Below are positions 51,018 through 59,016 of a stretch of 64,000 nucleotides of DNA, piece by piece. How positions within the stretch are numbered: the stretch's first letter is position 1; each line of letters starts with the position of its first letter. The notes below the pieces were generated by a model. The model was not told where the DNA came from, made no database searches, and saw nothing but the letters and a program-made list of their open reading frames with translations. A program made the translations under genes and the position numbers. The DNA lies in assembly GCA_036378155.1 (NCBI GenBank), contig DASUXA010000040.1, forward strand, positions 1 to 64,000, given 5' to 3'. This DNA is from DASUXA01 sp036378155 (GTDB taxonomy: Bacteria > Actinomycetota > Actinomycetes > Mycobacteriales > Micromonosporaceae).

Positions 51018-51830
51018 GTGCGCCTCGATCACGACTTCACCGTCCCGGTACCAGCCGACGAGGCGTGGCGGGTGCTGCTCGACGTGCCCCGCGTCGCCCC
51101 GTGCATGCCGGGGGCGACGCTGACCGACAGCGACGGCGACCGGTTCGCCGGTACCGTCAAGGTCAAACTCGGACCGATCACGTTGAGTTACCGGGGTACC
51201 GGGCACTTCGTGGACCGTGACGAGTCCACCCGCCGCGTCGTCATCGAGGCGCACGGTCGGGAGAGCCGGGGGTCGGGTACCGCCGCGGCGACGGTGACCG
51301 CCGTGCTCGAACCGGTCGGCGACACCACGCGGGTACGGGTCAGCACCGATCTGCACGTCACCGGCCGCCCCGCGCAGTTCGGTCGGGGCATGATCGCCGA
51401 CGTCAGCGGCAAACTGGTCGACCAGTTCGCGGCGTGTCTCGCGCAGGAGTTGACCGGCGGCGGCGCGGAAGCCGTCGGCGCGCGGGCGCCCACGCAAGCG
51501 GCTGTCGGCGCGCCGGCACAAGCCGGGATGGACGCGCAGGCGCCCGGGGCAGCCGCCGGGTCGCCGCCGCCCGGCGCCGGGCAGCCGGTGTCGCCGGCGG
51601 CGCCGGGCGCGGCAGCCGAGGTCGGCGTCGCGCCCGAACCGGTCGCCACCGCGCCCGGCCCGGCGCCGACGCAGCCCACGGCGACCACCGGGCGCGCTGC
51701 CGAGCCGATCGACCTGCTCGAGGTCACCGGACTGCGTGCGCTGCTGCGCGAGCACGCACCGACCGTCGCGCTGCTCACCGCCGTGGCGGTGGTGGCGTGG
51801 GTGCTGGGACGCCGCTCGGCGCGACGGTGA
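51018..51830 (+). CDS. coxG: CoxG, SRPBCC-fold subunit with C-terminal membrane anchor
   Basis: 270 aa. Residues 1-148 are the CoxG/SRPBCC domain (FTVPVPADEAWRVLLDVPRVAPCMPGA ... GKLVDQFAACLAQEL). A Pro/Ala linker of about 80 residues leads to a TM helix at the very end (LLTAVAVVAWVLGRRSARR), so it probably tethers the hydroxylase to the membrane, as proposed for CoxG. GTG 51018 has GAGGAGG upstream. Confidence 0.92.
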   Translation: MRLDHDFTVPVPADEAWRVLLDVPRVAPCMPGATLTDSDGDRFAGTVKVKLGPITLSYRGTGHFVDRDESTRRVVIEAHGRESRGSGTAAATVTAVLEPVGDTTRVRVSTDLHVTGRPAQFGRGMIADVSGKLVDQFAACLAQELTGGGAEAVGARAPTQAAVGAPAQAGMDAQAPGAAAGSPPPGAGQPVSPAAPGAAAEVGVAPEPVATAPGPAPTQPTATTGRAAEPIDLLEVTGLRALLREHAPTVALLTAVAVVAWVLGRRSARR

Positions 51831-51911
51831 ACAACCCGGCCGGGACGGTCCCGGTCGTCGATCGAGGGTCGGGGTCCCGACCCGCCGCATTCACACAAAC
51901 GGGGGTACAGC

Positions 51912-52139
51912 ATGGGAACTGTCGCGCGCGTGGTGGAGATCAGCGCGGAGTCCGACACCAGCTTCGAGGACGCGATCAACGCCGGTATCTCCCGCGCCTC
52001 GGAGACGCTGCGCAACCTGCGCTCGGCGTGGATCAAAGAGCAGGAGGTCACCGTCGCCGACGGTCGGATCTCCGGGTACCGGGTGCATCTGCTGGTGACC
52101 TTCGTGCTGGAGGGGTCGGAAGGCGAGGGCGCGCAGTGA
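51912..52139 (+). CDS. Dodecin family flavin-binding protein
   Basis: 75 aa, full length. GTVARVVEISAESDTSFEDAI, NLRSAWIKEQEVTVADGRIS and GYRVHLLVTFVLEG are the dodecin fold signature; Trp in SAWIKEQ stacks on flavin in the known structures. Dodecamers store FMN/FAD or CoA and limit free flavin. GGGGG before ATG 51912. It follows coxG by 81 bp and overlaps the next gene as GTGA, so it may buffer flavin for the flavoenzymes of this operon. Confidence 0.92.
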   Translation: MGTVARVVEISAESDTSFEDAINAGISRASETLRNLRSAWIKEQEVTVADGRISGYRVHLLVTFVLEGSEGEGAQ

Positions 52140-52492
52140 CGCGCACGCCGCAGGAGGTGTTCGCGCACCACGTCCAGGCGCTCGGCGCGCAGGACCTCGA
52201 CGAGATCGTCGCCGACTACAGCGACGACGCGATGTTCATCACGCCGTCCGGGGTCAGACACGGACGCGACGGGGTCCGCGAGGGGTTCGCCGCGCTGCTC
52301 GCCGACCTGCCCGACGCGTCCTGGGAACTGCCCACGCAACTGTTCGACCAGGACATCCTGCTGCTGGAATGGACCGCGGACAGCCGCGCCAACCGGGTCG
52401 ACGACGGCATCGACACGTTCGTCTTCCGCGACGGGCTGATCCGGGTACAGACGGTGCGGTACACCCCGGTTCCGAAGGGCACGGCGGGATGA
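52136..52492 (+). CDS. NTF2/SnoaL-like protein
   Basis: 118 aa. TPQEVFAHHVQALGAQDLDEI, VADYSDDAMFITPSGVRHGRDGV and the closing FVFRDGLIRVQTVRYTP are the alpha-beta barrel of SnoaL-like proteins, which act as small isomerases, hydrolases or ligand binders. The activity is not predictable from the sequence. GTG 52136 and the stop both sit in 4-nt overlaps (GTGA, ATGA) with dodecin and the alcohol dehydrogenase, so the three are translationally coupled. Confidence 0.85.
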   Translation: MTRTPQEVFAHHVQALGAQDLDEIVADYSDDAMFITPSGVRHGRDGVREGFAALLADLPDASWELPTQLFDQDILLLEWTADSRANRVDDGIDTFVFRDGLIRVQTVRYTPVPKGTAG

Positions 52493-53514
52493 AGGCTGTC
52501 CGGCTGCACGAGTACGAGCGGCAGCCGTCCGTCGACGAGATCGACGAGCCGCGCGTCGCCGGTCCGCTCGACGTCGTCGTGCGGATCGGCGGCGCCGGGC
52601 TGTGCCGTACCGACCTGCACATCGTGGAGGGTCAGTGGCGGCGCAAGGTCGACGTGGCGCTGCCGTACGTGCTCGGTCACGAGAACGCCGGCTGGGTACA
52701 CGATGTCGGGTCGGCTGTCGAACACGTGGCGGTCGGTGACACGGTGATCGTCCATCCCCTGGTCACGTGCGGGTACTGCCGGGCGTGCCGGGCCGGGGAC
52801 GACATGCACTGCGTGGACCAGACGTTCCCGGGCATCGACGCGGACGGCGGGTTCGCCGAGTACCTGAAGACGGGCGCGCGGTCGGTGGTACCCCTCGACC
52901 CCGCGGTACACCCGGAGGACGTCGCGGCGCTCGCCGACGCCGGACTGACCGCGTACCACGCGGTCAAGAAAGCGGTCGGGCTGCTGTACCCGGGAAGCCA
53001 CGTCGCGGTGCTGGGCGCGGGCGGGCTCGGGCACATCGGCATCCAGGTGCTCAAGGCGCTGACCCCGGCAACCGTGACCGTGGTCGACCCGACGCCGGAC
53101 GCGCTCGACCTGGCTCGCGGGTACGGCGCGGACCACACCGTGCCGGCGGACGGTCGGCAGCGCGACGCGGTTCTGGACGTCACCGGCGGGCACGGCTGCG
53201 AGGTGGTGATCGACTTCGTCGGCGAGGGCGGGGCGATCGAGGACGGCATCGCGATGCTGCGCCGCGCCGGCAGCTACTTCCTGGTCGGGTACGGCGGGAC
53301 GGTGTCGGTACCGGCGATCGACGTCATCTCCAGCGAGATCAACGTGGTCGGCAACCTGGTCGGCACGTACAACGACCTGGTCGAACTGATGACCCTCGCG
53401 GCGCAGGGCAAGGTTTCGCTGCACACCCGGACGTACCCGCTGGCCGCGGTCGCCGACGCGATGGACGACCTGAGCCGTGGGCGGCTGCCCGGTCGCGGCA
53501 TCCTCGTGCCCTGA
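52489..53514 (+). CDS. Zinc-dependent alcohol dehydrogenase (MDR family)
   Basis: 341 aa. Catalytic zinc ligands Cys39 and His64-Glu65 (GAGLCRTDLH, VLGHENAG) and the structural zinc Cys94, 97, 100, 108 (CGYCRACRAGDDMHC) are intact. Rossmann motif VLGAGGLGHIGIQVL is followed by VVDPTPDALDLA, the Asp favouring NAD. The substrate is unknown. ATG 52489 lies in an ATGA overlap. As the last gene of the cox operon it may supply or consume an alcohol or aldehyde linked to the hydroxylase. A GC-rich imperfect inverted repeat at 53520-53562 may terminate it. Confidence 0.93.
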   Translation: MKAVRLHEYERQPSVDEIDEPRVAGPLDVVVRIGGAGLCRTDLHIVEGQWRRKVDVALPYVLGHENAGWVHDVGSAVEHVAVGDTVIVHPLVTCGYCRACRAGDDMHCVDQTFPGIDADGGFAEYLKTGARSVVPLDPAVHPEDVAALADAGLTAYHAVKKAVGLLYPGSHVAVLGAGGLGHIGIQVLKALTPATVTVVDPTPDALDLARGYGADHTVPADGRQRDAVLDVTGGHGCEVVIDFVGEGGAIEDGIAMLRRAGSYFLVGYGGTVSVPAIDVISSEINVVGNLVGTYNDLVELMTLAAQGKVSLHTRTYPLAAVADAMDDLSRGRLPGRGILVP

Positions 53515-53567
53515 GCTTTCCGGTCGCCGCGGCGGGTATCGGCGCGGCGGTCGCCGGGGCACGGCGG

Positions 53568-54560
53568 TCAGCGCAGCGGCACCGCCACACTGCCGTCGCC
53601 GTTCGCGACCACCGTGGTGCCCAGGTCGGCGCACGCGTCGGTGAACCGGTGGACGATCCACCGTGCCTCGTCGGCGTCGGCGAGCCGGGTACGGCAGTAG
53701 TCCAGCGCCAGCGGTACCGCCCGCGCCTGGACCGGACCGCGGTCGTCGACGGTGACCAGGAACAGCAGTCCGAGGTCGTTGCGCAGCCCCGGGTCGACGG
53801 CGTAGTCGTCGACGAAGTCGCCCAGGTCGTACAGCACCGGGGCGGCACCGCGCTGCGCGCCACGACCGGCGACGCCGTGGAACACGTGCGCCGAATGCCC
53901 GGCGACCAGGGTCGCCCCGGCGTCGAGGAACGTCTGCGCGGCGCGTCGCACGTACGGGCGGGGCTCGTCGACCATGTTCGGTCCCCAGTGCGGGGTGACC
54001 AGCGCCAGGTCGACCTCGCGCGCCATCGCGGCGATCCGGTCGCACAGCCACTGCGGCACCCCGGCGCTCAGGTCCGCGTACGCGACGCCGGGGCTACCCG
54101 GACCGGCGGCGAAGTCCGCCGGGTGGTCCGTCACGCCGAGCACGCCGAGCCGTATCCCGGCGACGTCGACACCCTGCCAGGCGCGCGCCTCGGCGACGTG
54201 CGCCCCGGCACCCACCGCGGCCACCCCGGCGTCGGCGAGGTGGCGGCGGGTGTCCAGCAGCGCGACCGCGCCGTAGTCGAGGGCATGGTTGTTGGCGAGG
54301 GTGACGCAGTCGGTACCGAGCCACGCCAGCAGCCGCGCGGCGCGGGGCGGGGCGCGGAAGAAGAACGGCTTTCCGGGCGCCGGCCACCGGCTGCCCCGGT
54401 CGGACACGCAGCACTCGAGGTTGACCACGAATGCGTCCGCCGCGCTGGTCAGGTCGCGTACCTGCGGTGCCACCACGGACTCGAACGGCTCGCCGGCGAC
54501 CCGCTCGGCGACCATCCGGCCCAGCATGGTGTCCCCGGCGAGGGCGAGCGTGACCGCCAC
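53568..54560 (-). CDS. CapA-family poly-gamma-glutamate-type metallophosphatase
   Basis: 330 aa. ALAGDTMLGR, FVVNLECCVSDRG, CVTLANNHALDYG, LVTPHWGPNM and VAGHSAHVFHGV supply the metal ligands of the CapA/PGA_cap fold. No signal peptide is visible. CapA proteins take part in polyglutamate capsule synthesis, but no capB or capC is near; here the gene ends a run with CBS-BON and hibernation-factor genes. GTG 54560 starts 9 bp after the hibernation-factor stop. Confidence 0.9.
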   Translation of the reverse strand: MAVTLALAGDTMLGRMVAERVAGEPFESVVAPQVRDLTSAADAFVVNLECCVSDRGSRWPAPGKPFFFRAPPRAARLLAWLGTDCVTLANNHALDYGAVALLDTRRHLADAGVAAVGAGAHVAEARAWQGVDVAGIRLGVLGVTDHPADFAAGPGSPGVAYADLSAGVPQWLCDRIAAMAREVDLALVTPHWGPNMVDEPRPYVRRAAQTFLDAGATLVAGHSAHVFHGVAGRGAQRGAAPVLYDLGDFVDDYAVDPGLRNDLGLLFLVTVDDRGPVQARAVPLALDYCRTRLADADEARWIVHRFTDACADLGTTVVANGDGSVAVPLR

Positions 54561-54569
54561 GGTGTGCCC

Positions 54570-55367
54570 CTACCCCACCGGCGTGATCAGCCCGTAGTGC
54601 CCGTCGTACCGGTGGTACAGCACGCGACCGCGACCGCTGTCGCGATCAGCGAAGAACACGAACGGCCACCCGGTGATCTCCAGTCGGGCGACCGCCTGCG
54701 GCACGGTCGCCGTCGGCGCCGCCTGCCCGCTGACGGTCATCGGTACCTCGTCCGTGGTCGGCGCGGTCGGTACCGGGGTGAGTCTCGCCAGCCGGTACCC
54801 GGTGCCGCCGTCCCGGTAGAGCACGCTGTCCTGCCCCGTGTCCACCTCGGTGAACAGGTAGAAGTCGTAGTCCATCGCGTCCATCTCCCACGCCGCGTCG
54901 GCTGCGGTGAGCCGGCTCGGCGCCAACGACTTGTGCGCGACGATCTCGCGTTCCTCCTCGGGGCGCGGATAGTACGGCGGGCGCTGGGTGCGAGGCGCGC
55001 CGTGCCGCCAGGTGGGCGACCCCGCTTCCGGCCACCGGCCCCGCCGGGCCTGCCAGTGCTGGGCGAACCGGGCGAGGCGCTGGCGCACGGTCTCCTGCAG
55101 CAGGTCGACCGCGGCGTACCCGGTGGCCGCCGCTACCTGCGCGCGCAGCAGCCTGCCGTTGACATCCAGGTTGACCTGGGCGCGTACCGGGAGGGCCACT
55201 GCCGGGTCGGGCTGCTGGGTGAGCCTGACCCGGGCGTACAGGATCGGCTGGTCGGTCCAATCGGCGACGGCGGCGATCTTTCTGCGCGCGTACCCGACGA
55301 TGCCGTTCGGCAGATCGCCACGCACGCTCACCGCCACGTCGAGAACGGCGGCGGACACCTCGCTCAT
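54570..55367 (-). CDS. HPF/RaiA-like ribosome hibernation factor with two C-terminal domains
   Basis: 265 aa. An N-terminal S30AE-like half (VAVSVRGDLPNGIVGYARR, KIAAVADW) is followed by two copies of the HPF C-terminal domain: DYDFYLFTEVDTGQDSVLYR and WPFVFFADRDSGRGRVLYHR. The layout recalls the dormancy-associated ribosome factors of the mycobacterial DosR regulon. It would dimerise or silence ribosomes under stress. ATG 55367; it lies 11 bp after the CBS-BON gene and 9 bp before capA-like, so all three form an operon. Confidence 0.88.
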   Translation of the reverse strand: MSEVSAAVLDVAVSVRGDLPNGIVGYARRKIAAVADWTDQPILYARVRLTQQPDPAVALPVRAQVNLDVNGRLLRAQVAAATGYAAVDLLQETVRQRLARFAQHWQARRGRWPEAGSPTWRHGAPRTQRPPYYPRPEEEREIVAHKSLAPSRLTAADAAWEMDAMDYDFYLFTEVDTGQDSVLYRDGGTGYRLARLTPVPTAPTTDEVPMTVSGQAAPTATVPQAVARLEITGWPFVFFADRDSGRGRVLYHRYDGHYGLITPVG

Positions 55368-55378
55368 CCCGCGTCTCC

Positions 55379-55960
55379 TCACTGTGCGATCCGAGCCTCG
55401 GCGACGCCCGGCACGCTGCGGGCGAGGATGACGACGACATGCCGTTCCGCCTCGTCGTCGAACCGCCCCCCGATCGTCACCACCGCCTGGTCGACCGTCG
55501 CCGTCCACCGCCGCCGACCCCCGGCGTACTCGTCGAGCCGGTGCTGCACCTCCTGGGCGAGCACGTCGTCGTCGCGGACCACGCTGTGCACGATGTCGCG
55601 TCGGCTGACGATGCCGACCAGTTCGTCGTCGTCGACGATCGGCACGCTGTGCACGTCCAGGTCCAGCAGCGTCTCGGCGACGTCGCCGATGTCGGCGTCC
55701 GACGGCAGGGTCACCACGTCCTTGGTCATCACGTCGCGGACCGCTCGGGCGGTGGTGCGGACCGGACCCGCCGGGCTGACGGTCGTCGAGCGCTGCCACA
55801 GCACGTCCGCCTCGCTGACGATGCCGACCAGATCGCCCCGGTCGTCGACCACCGGCGCCGCGGTGATACCCCGCTCGACCAGCACCGCCGCCGCCCGCTC
55901 CACGGGATCGTCGGCACGCACCGTGTACACCGGTCTGGTCATGATGTCCCGAGCCCGCAT
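55379..55960 (-). CDS. CBS-domain pair with C-terminal BON domain
   Basis: 193 aa. Two CBS modules, RARDIMTRPVYTVRADDPVERA and RDVMTKDVVTLPSDADIGDV ... SRRDIVHSVV, are followed by a BON domain (VQHRLDEYAGGRRRW ... VTIGGRFDDEAERHVVVIL). Such proteins bind adenine nucleotides and belong to hypoxia/dormancy regulons in actinobacteria. GGGAGG precedes ATG 55960. A DosR/DevR-like box lies 61 bp upstream. First gene of the CBS-HPF-CapA run. Confidence 0.92.
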   Translation of the reverse strand: MRARDIMTRPVYTVRADDPVERAAAVLVERGITAAPVVDDRGDLVGIVSEADVLWQRSTTVSPAGPVRTTARAVRDVMTKDVVTLPSDADIGDVAETLLDLDVHSVPIVDDDELVGIVSRRDIVHSVVRDDDVLAQEVQHRLDEYAGGRRRWTATVDQAVVTIGGRFDDEAERHVVVILARSVPGVAEARIAQ

Positions 55961-56020
55961 CGCGACCTCCCGAAGACGCTGTCCACCCCCGATCCTTTCC
56001 GGCGCCCGGAAGGTCACGTA

Positions 56021-56034
56021 GGGCCGAACGTCCC
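56021..56034 (-). promoter_or_regulatory. DosR/DevR-like box upstream of the CBS-BON gene
   Basis: GGGCCGAACGTCCC, an imperfect palindrome of the GGGxC...GTCCC type bound by DosR/DevR/OsdR response regulators, lies 61 bp before the CBS gene start. Position and downstream genes (CBS, hibernation factor) both fit a hypoxia regulon. No DosR gene is in the window. Confidence 0.5.
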
Positions 56035-56061
56035 GCCGGAGGTGCCTAACCCGCACGCGGG

Positions 56062-56544
56062 TCAGCCGCCGAGCGCGGTGAAACCGCCGACCAGCGTGCC
56101 GTAGGCGACGTGCGCGGCGATGCTCACCAGCGGGGTACCCGACCCGTAGTTGAGCATCATGAAACCGGGCGGTTCGAGCAGCGCCGCCGAGACCGCCGCG
56201 GTGTCGGTACCGCCCATCCTCGGATGCACCACGGGCAGCAGCACACTGACCAGGGCCGTACCGGCGAACACGGCGTGCACCAGCCCGAACACCGCGCCCA
56301 GCGCCCAGCCGTCGCGCCCGATCGCCACGAACACCGCGTAGTACACCAGGGCGAACAGCAGCCCGAACGCGAAGTGCAGGGCGTAGCCGACCGCTTTCGC
56401 CCGAGCCCGGTCGGCGGTGACCGCGGTACCGAGCAGGAACGGCAGGTCCATCCGGGTCAGCCGCAGCTCGCTGCCGGCGCGCAGGGTGGTGGTCAGCACG
56501 ACGGTACCGACGAAGCCGCCGGCCAGGGCGCCCGCCACGCTCAT
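56062..56544 (-). CDS. Small multi-pass membrane protein downstream of GH15
   Basis: 160 aa, four TM helices (VAGALAGGFVGTVVLTTTL, GYALHFAFGLLFALVYYAVF, GAVFGLVHAVFAGTALVSVL, LVSIAAHVAYGTLVGGF). His residues lie in three helices (LHFAFG, LVHAVF, AAHVAYG) and could bind metal or heme; this is only an observation. I do not recognise a named family. ATG 56544 overlaps the GH15 stop as ATGA, so the two are cotranslated. Confidence 0.75.
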   Translation of the reverse strand: MSVAGALAGGFVGTVVLTTTLRAGSELRLTRMDLPFLLGTAVTADRARAKAVGYALHFAFGLLFALVYYAVFVAIGRDGWALGAVFGLVHAVFAGTALVSVLLPVVHPRMGGTDTAAVSAALLEPPGFMMLNYGSGTPLVSIAAHVAYGTLVGGFTALGG

Positions 56545-58382
56545 CGCGACCGCCCCGGCGCGGCACGTCCCACCGTGGGGCTGACGACCGGCTCCGGGTG
56601 GGCGTCGATCGTGGTCGCCGCGCTGATCAGCGCGAGATGGCTGAGCGCCTGGGGCAGGTTGCCCAGCTGCTCGCCGGTGCCCGGGTCGACCTCCTCGGCG
56701 TACAGCCCGACGTCGTTGCCCAGCGCGAGCGCCTGGTCGAACAGGCGCGCCGCCTCGGACCGCCGACCGGTCAACGCGAGCGCCTCGACCAGCCAGAACG
56801 TACAGGCGACGAACGCTCCCTCGGTGCCTTCGAGCCCGTCGTCCCCGCTGTACCGCCGCACGTACGCGGCGGAGGCGAGGTCGGCGCGGATCGCGTCGAC
56901 GGTGCCCGCCCAGCGGGGCGAGCGCGCGTCGCCGTACCCGTGCAGCAGCGCCAGCAGCACCGCGGCGTCCAGGTCGGTCGAGCCGGCGCTGCGCAGGTAC
57001 GTGCCGCGTCGCGGGTCGAAGCAGCGGGTCTCCACGAACTCCCGCACCGCGTCCGCCTCGTCGCGCCACCAGCGCATGCGGCGGTCCGGGATCACCCCGC
57101 GACCCGCCAGCGCGACGGCGAGATCCAAAGTGATCGCGCACATCATCTTCGACTGGGTGAAGTGCCGGCGCTCGCCCCGTACCTCCCAGATGCCGTGGTC
57201 GGGCTGGTGCCACAGTTCGCAGACCAGGTCGGCGATCCCCGCCAGCCGGCGACCGACGTCGACGTCGATGTGCCCGCAGCCGTTGGCGTACAGCCACGCG
57301 GTGCGCATCAGTTCGCCGTAGGTGTCCAGTTGGGTCTGTCCCGCCGCGTCGTTGCCCGCCCGGACGGGGCGGGAGTCCCGGTACCCGGACAGCGGCAGGG
57401 TCCGTTCGACCGCGCGCGCCCCGCCGTCCAGCCGGTACAGCACGCGCAGCTTCGGATGGGTGAGCTGGGACGCCTGCATCAGCCACCAGAAGTACGCCCG
57501 CGCCTCGGGCGCGCAGCCCAGCCGCAGGAACGCGGACAGCGCCAGCGCCGAGTCGCGGATCCACGAGTACCGGTAGTCCCAGTTGCGCTCGCCGCCGATC
57601 TGCTCCGGCAGCGACGTGGTACCGGCGGCGGCGAGCGCCCCGCTCGGCGCGTACACCAGCAGCCGCAGCGCCAGGGCGCTGCGGGTCACGGTGTCGGTGT
57701 ACCGCCCGCGGTAGGTCAGCCGCGCCGCCCAGTCCCGCCACAGGTCGGCGGTGGCGGACAGCCGCGCCTCGACTTCGGCGCGCGCCGGCAGCACGAGCGG
57801 CTCGCCGTCGGCGGCGCTGAGCACGACCAGCCCCGCCGAGCCGGGTCGGGCGACCAGGTCGCCGGTGATCTCCCCGGCGCCGATCTCGGGTTGTCCCGCG
57901 TCGAAGCTGAGGACCGCGAGCGCGTCGCTGCCGGCGGTCGCGACCGGCACGCCGAGCCGGCGGGCGATCCGGGTACCGGCGAGTCCGTACCCGAACCTGG
58001 GACGTACCCGCCAGCGCATCGGCACCTCGCCGTCGACGCCCTCGATCCGGCGGACCAGTTCGCGGGCGGGCGCGAGCCCGGACCCCGGTACGGTCAGCGC
58101 GTCCACCACGCGAGCGGTACCGGACGCCGTGGCGAACGTGGTCTCCAGCAGGTTCGTGCCGGGCAGGTACCGCCGGGTGGCGGTGTGCGCGGCGACGGGC
58201 GCGAGGCTGAACTGCCCGGCGTCGGGGTCGAGCAGCGCGCCGAACACGCTGGGCGAATCGAGGTCGGGCAGCGCCAGCCAGTCGATCGACCCGTCCTCGG
58301 CGACCAGGGCGAGGGTGCGACCGTCGCCGATCGCCGCGTAGCTGGCCAGCGGCGCGTACCCCGCGGTGCGTGGACCGGTCAC
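56541..58382 (-). CDS. Glycoside hydrolase family 15 protein (glucoamylase/trehalase-like)
   Basis: 613 aa. An N-terminal beta-sandwich (YAPLASYAAIGDGRTLALVAEDG ... WLALPDLDSPSVFGALLD) precedes the (alpha/alpha)6 barrel with GERNWDYRYSWIRDSALALSA, QLDTYGELMRTAWLY and the C-terminal catalytic loop YAEEVDPGTGEQLGNLPQALSHLALI. Both general acid/base Glu candidates are present. Cytoplasmic members of this group are trehalases or act on malto-oligosaccharides; substrate unresolved. GTG 58382 has GGGGGAG upstream. The gene follows the DoxX-like gene by 78 bp. Confidence 0.93.
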   Translation of the reverse strand: MTGPRTAGYAPLASYAAIGDGRTLALVAEDGSIDWLALPDLDSPSVFGALLDPDAGQFSLAPVAAHTATRRYLPGTNLLETTFATASGTARVVDALTVPGSGLAPARELVRRIEGVDGEVPMRWRVRPRFGYGLAGTRIARRLGVPVATAGSDALAVLSFDAGQPEIGAGEITGDLVARPGSAGLVVLSAADGEPLVLPARAEVEARLSATADLWRDWAARLTYRGRYTDTVTRSALALRLLVYAPSGALAAAGTTSLPEQIGGERNWDYRYSWIRDSALALSAFLRLGCAPEARAYFWWLMQASQLTHPKLRVLYRLDGGARAVERTLPLSGYRDSRPVRAGNDAAGQTQLDTYGELMRTAWLYANGCGHIDVDVGRRLAGIADLVCELWHQPDHGIWEVRGERRHFTQSKMMCAITLDLAVALAGRGVIPDRRMRWWRDEADAVREFVETRCFDPRRGTYLRSAGSTDLDAAVLLALLHGYGDARSPRWAGTVDAIRADLASAAYVRRYSGDDGLEGTEGAFVACTFWLVEALALTGRRSEAARLFDQALALGNDVGLYAEEVDPGTGEQLGNLPQALSHLALISAATTIDAHPEPVVSPTVGRAAPGRSR

Positions 58383-58460
58383 GGCTCCCCCTTTCCGGCT
58401 GTCCATCCCCCACGATGTGCCGGTGCGGGTCGCGATGCGGCCCACACCGGCACATCCGCG

Positions 58461-58922
58461 TCAGTCGTGGTCCGTCCGGCGCTGCCAGGCGGGGTCGTAC
58501 AGGGTGGCGAGCCGGGCCAGGGTGAGCGCGGCGAGCATCAGCCCGAAGTCGCGCAGCGCGATGTCGTAGAAGCCCGGGTAGCTGACCAGGTTGACGACGA
58601 TGCCGGCGAGCCACGCGGCGACCAGCAGCGCGCCGTAGCGCGGCTTGACCGCCACGGCGATGCCGGCGACGACTTCGATGACGCCGACGACCAGCATCGT
58701 CTGGTGGGTGGACAGCGGCGACAGCCGGGCGATCCACGGCGCCAGGTAGGCGTCCCAATGGACCAGCAGATCGGTGAACTTGTCCAGCCCGAACACGATG
58801 GGCAGCACGGTGAAACCGACCCGGAGCAGGGTGAATGCCCCGTACGCGGGTTCGGTGCGGACACGGTGCACGGCGCCGGTGCCGGCGTGTGCGGCCGGGA
58901 CGGGCGGGTTGACGGTGGCCAC
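58461..58922 (-). CDS. DoxX-like four-helix membrane protein
   Basis: 153 aa, four TM helices: LLRVGFTVLPIVFGLDKFTDL, TMLVVGVIEVVAGIAVAV, ALLVAAWLAGIVVNLVS, FGLMLAALTLARLATL. The arrangement and FGLDKF near helix 1 fit the DoxX/DUF417-like group, linked to redox stress in other actinobacteria. GTG 58922 has GGAGG upstream. It is divergent from the Cys-rich HTH regulator and a TCTAAAA dyad lies in its leader, so that regulator probably controls it. Confidence 0.78.
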   Translation of the reverse strand: MATVNPPVPAAHAGTGAVHRVRTEPAYGAFTLLRVGFTVLPIVFGLDKFTDLLVHWDAYLAPWIARLSPLSTHQTMLVVGVIEVVAGIAVAVKPRYGALLVAAWLAGIVVNLVSYPGFYDIALRDFGLMLAALTLARLATLYDPAWQRRTDHD

Positions 58923-58935
58923 GGGTACCTCCGAT

Positions 58936-58965
58936 GTCTAAAAGACGTCCTCGTTGTTTTTAGAC
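58936..58965. promoter_or_regulatory. GTCTAAAA-N14-TTTTAGAC dyad between doxX-like and HTH regulator
   Basis: Perfect 8-bp arms GTCTAAAA and TTTTAGAC separated by 14 nt (58936-58965). It lies 13 bp upstream of the doxX-like start and 51 bp upstream of the divergent regulator, in an AT-rich patch. The most likely reading is the regulator's operator. Confidence 0.7.
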
Positions 58966-59004
58966 TCGACCCGCCGACCCGATTTTGTCAATGCTCGTTG
59001 GTGA

Positions 59005-59010
59005 TAGATT
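59005..59010 (+). promoter_or_regulatory. -10 element of a leaderless promoter (Cys-rich HTH regulator)
   Basis: TAGATT followed by 6 nt and ATG 59017; no Shine-Dalgarno. Confidence 0.6.
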
Positions 59011-59016
59011 TCAGCG

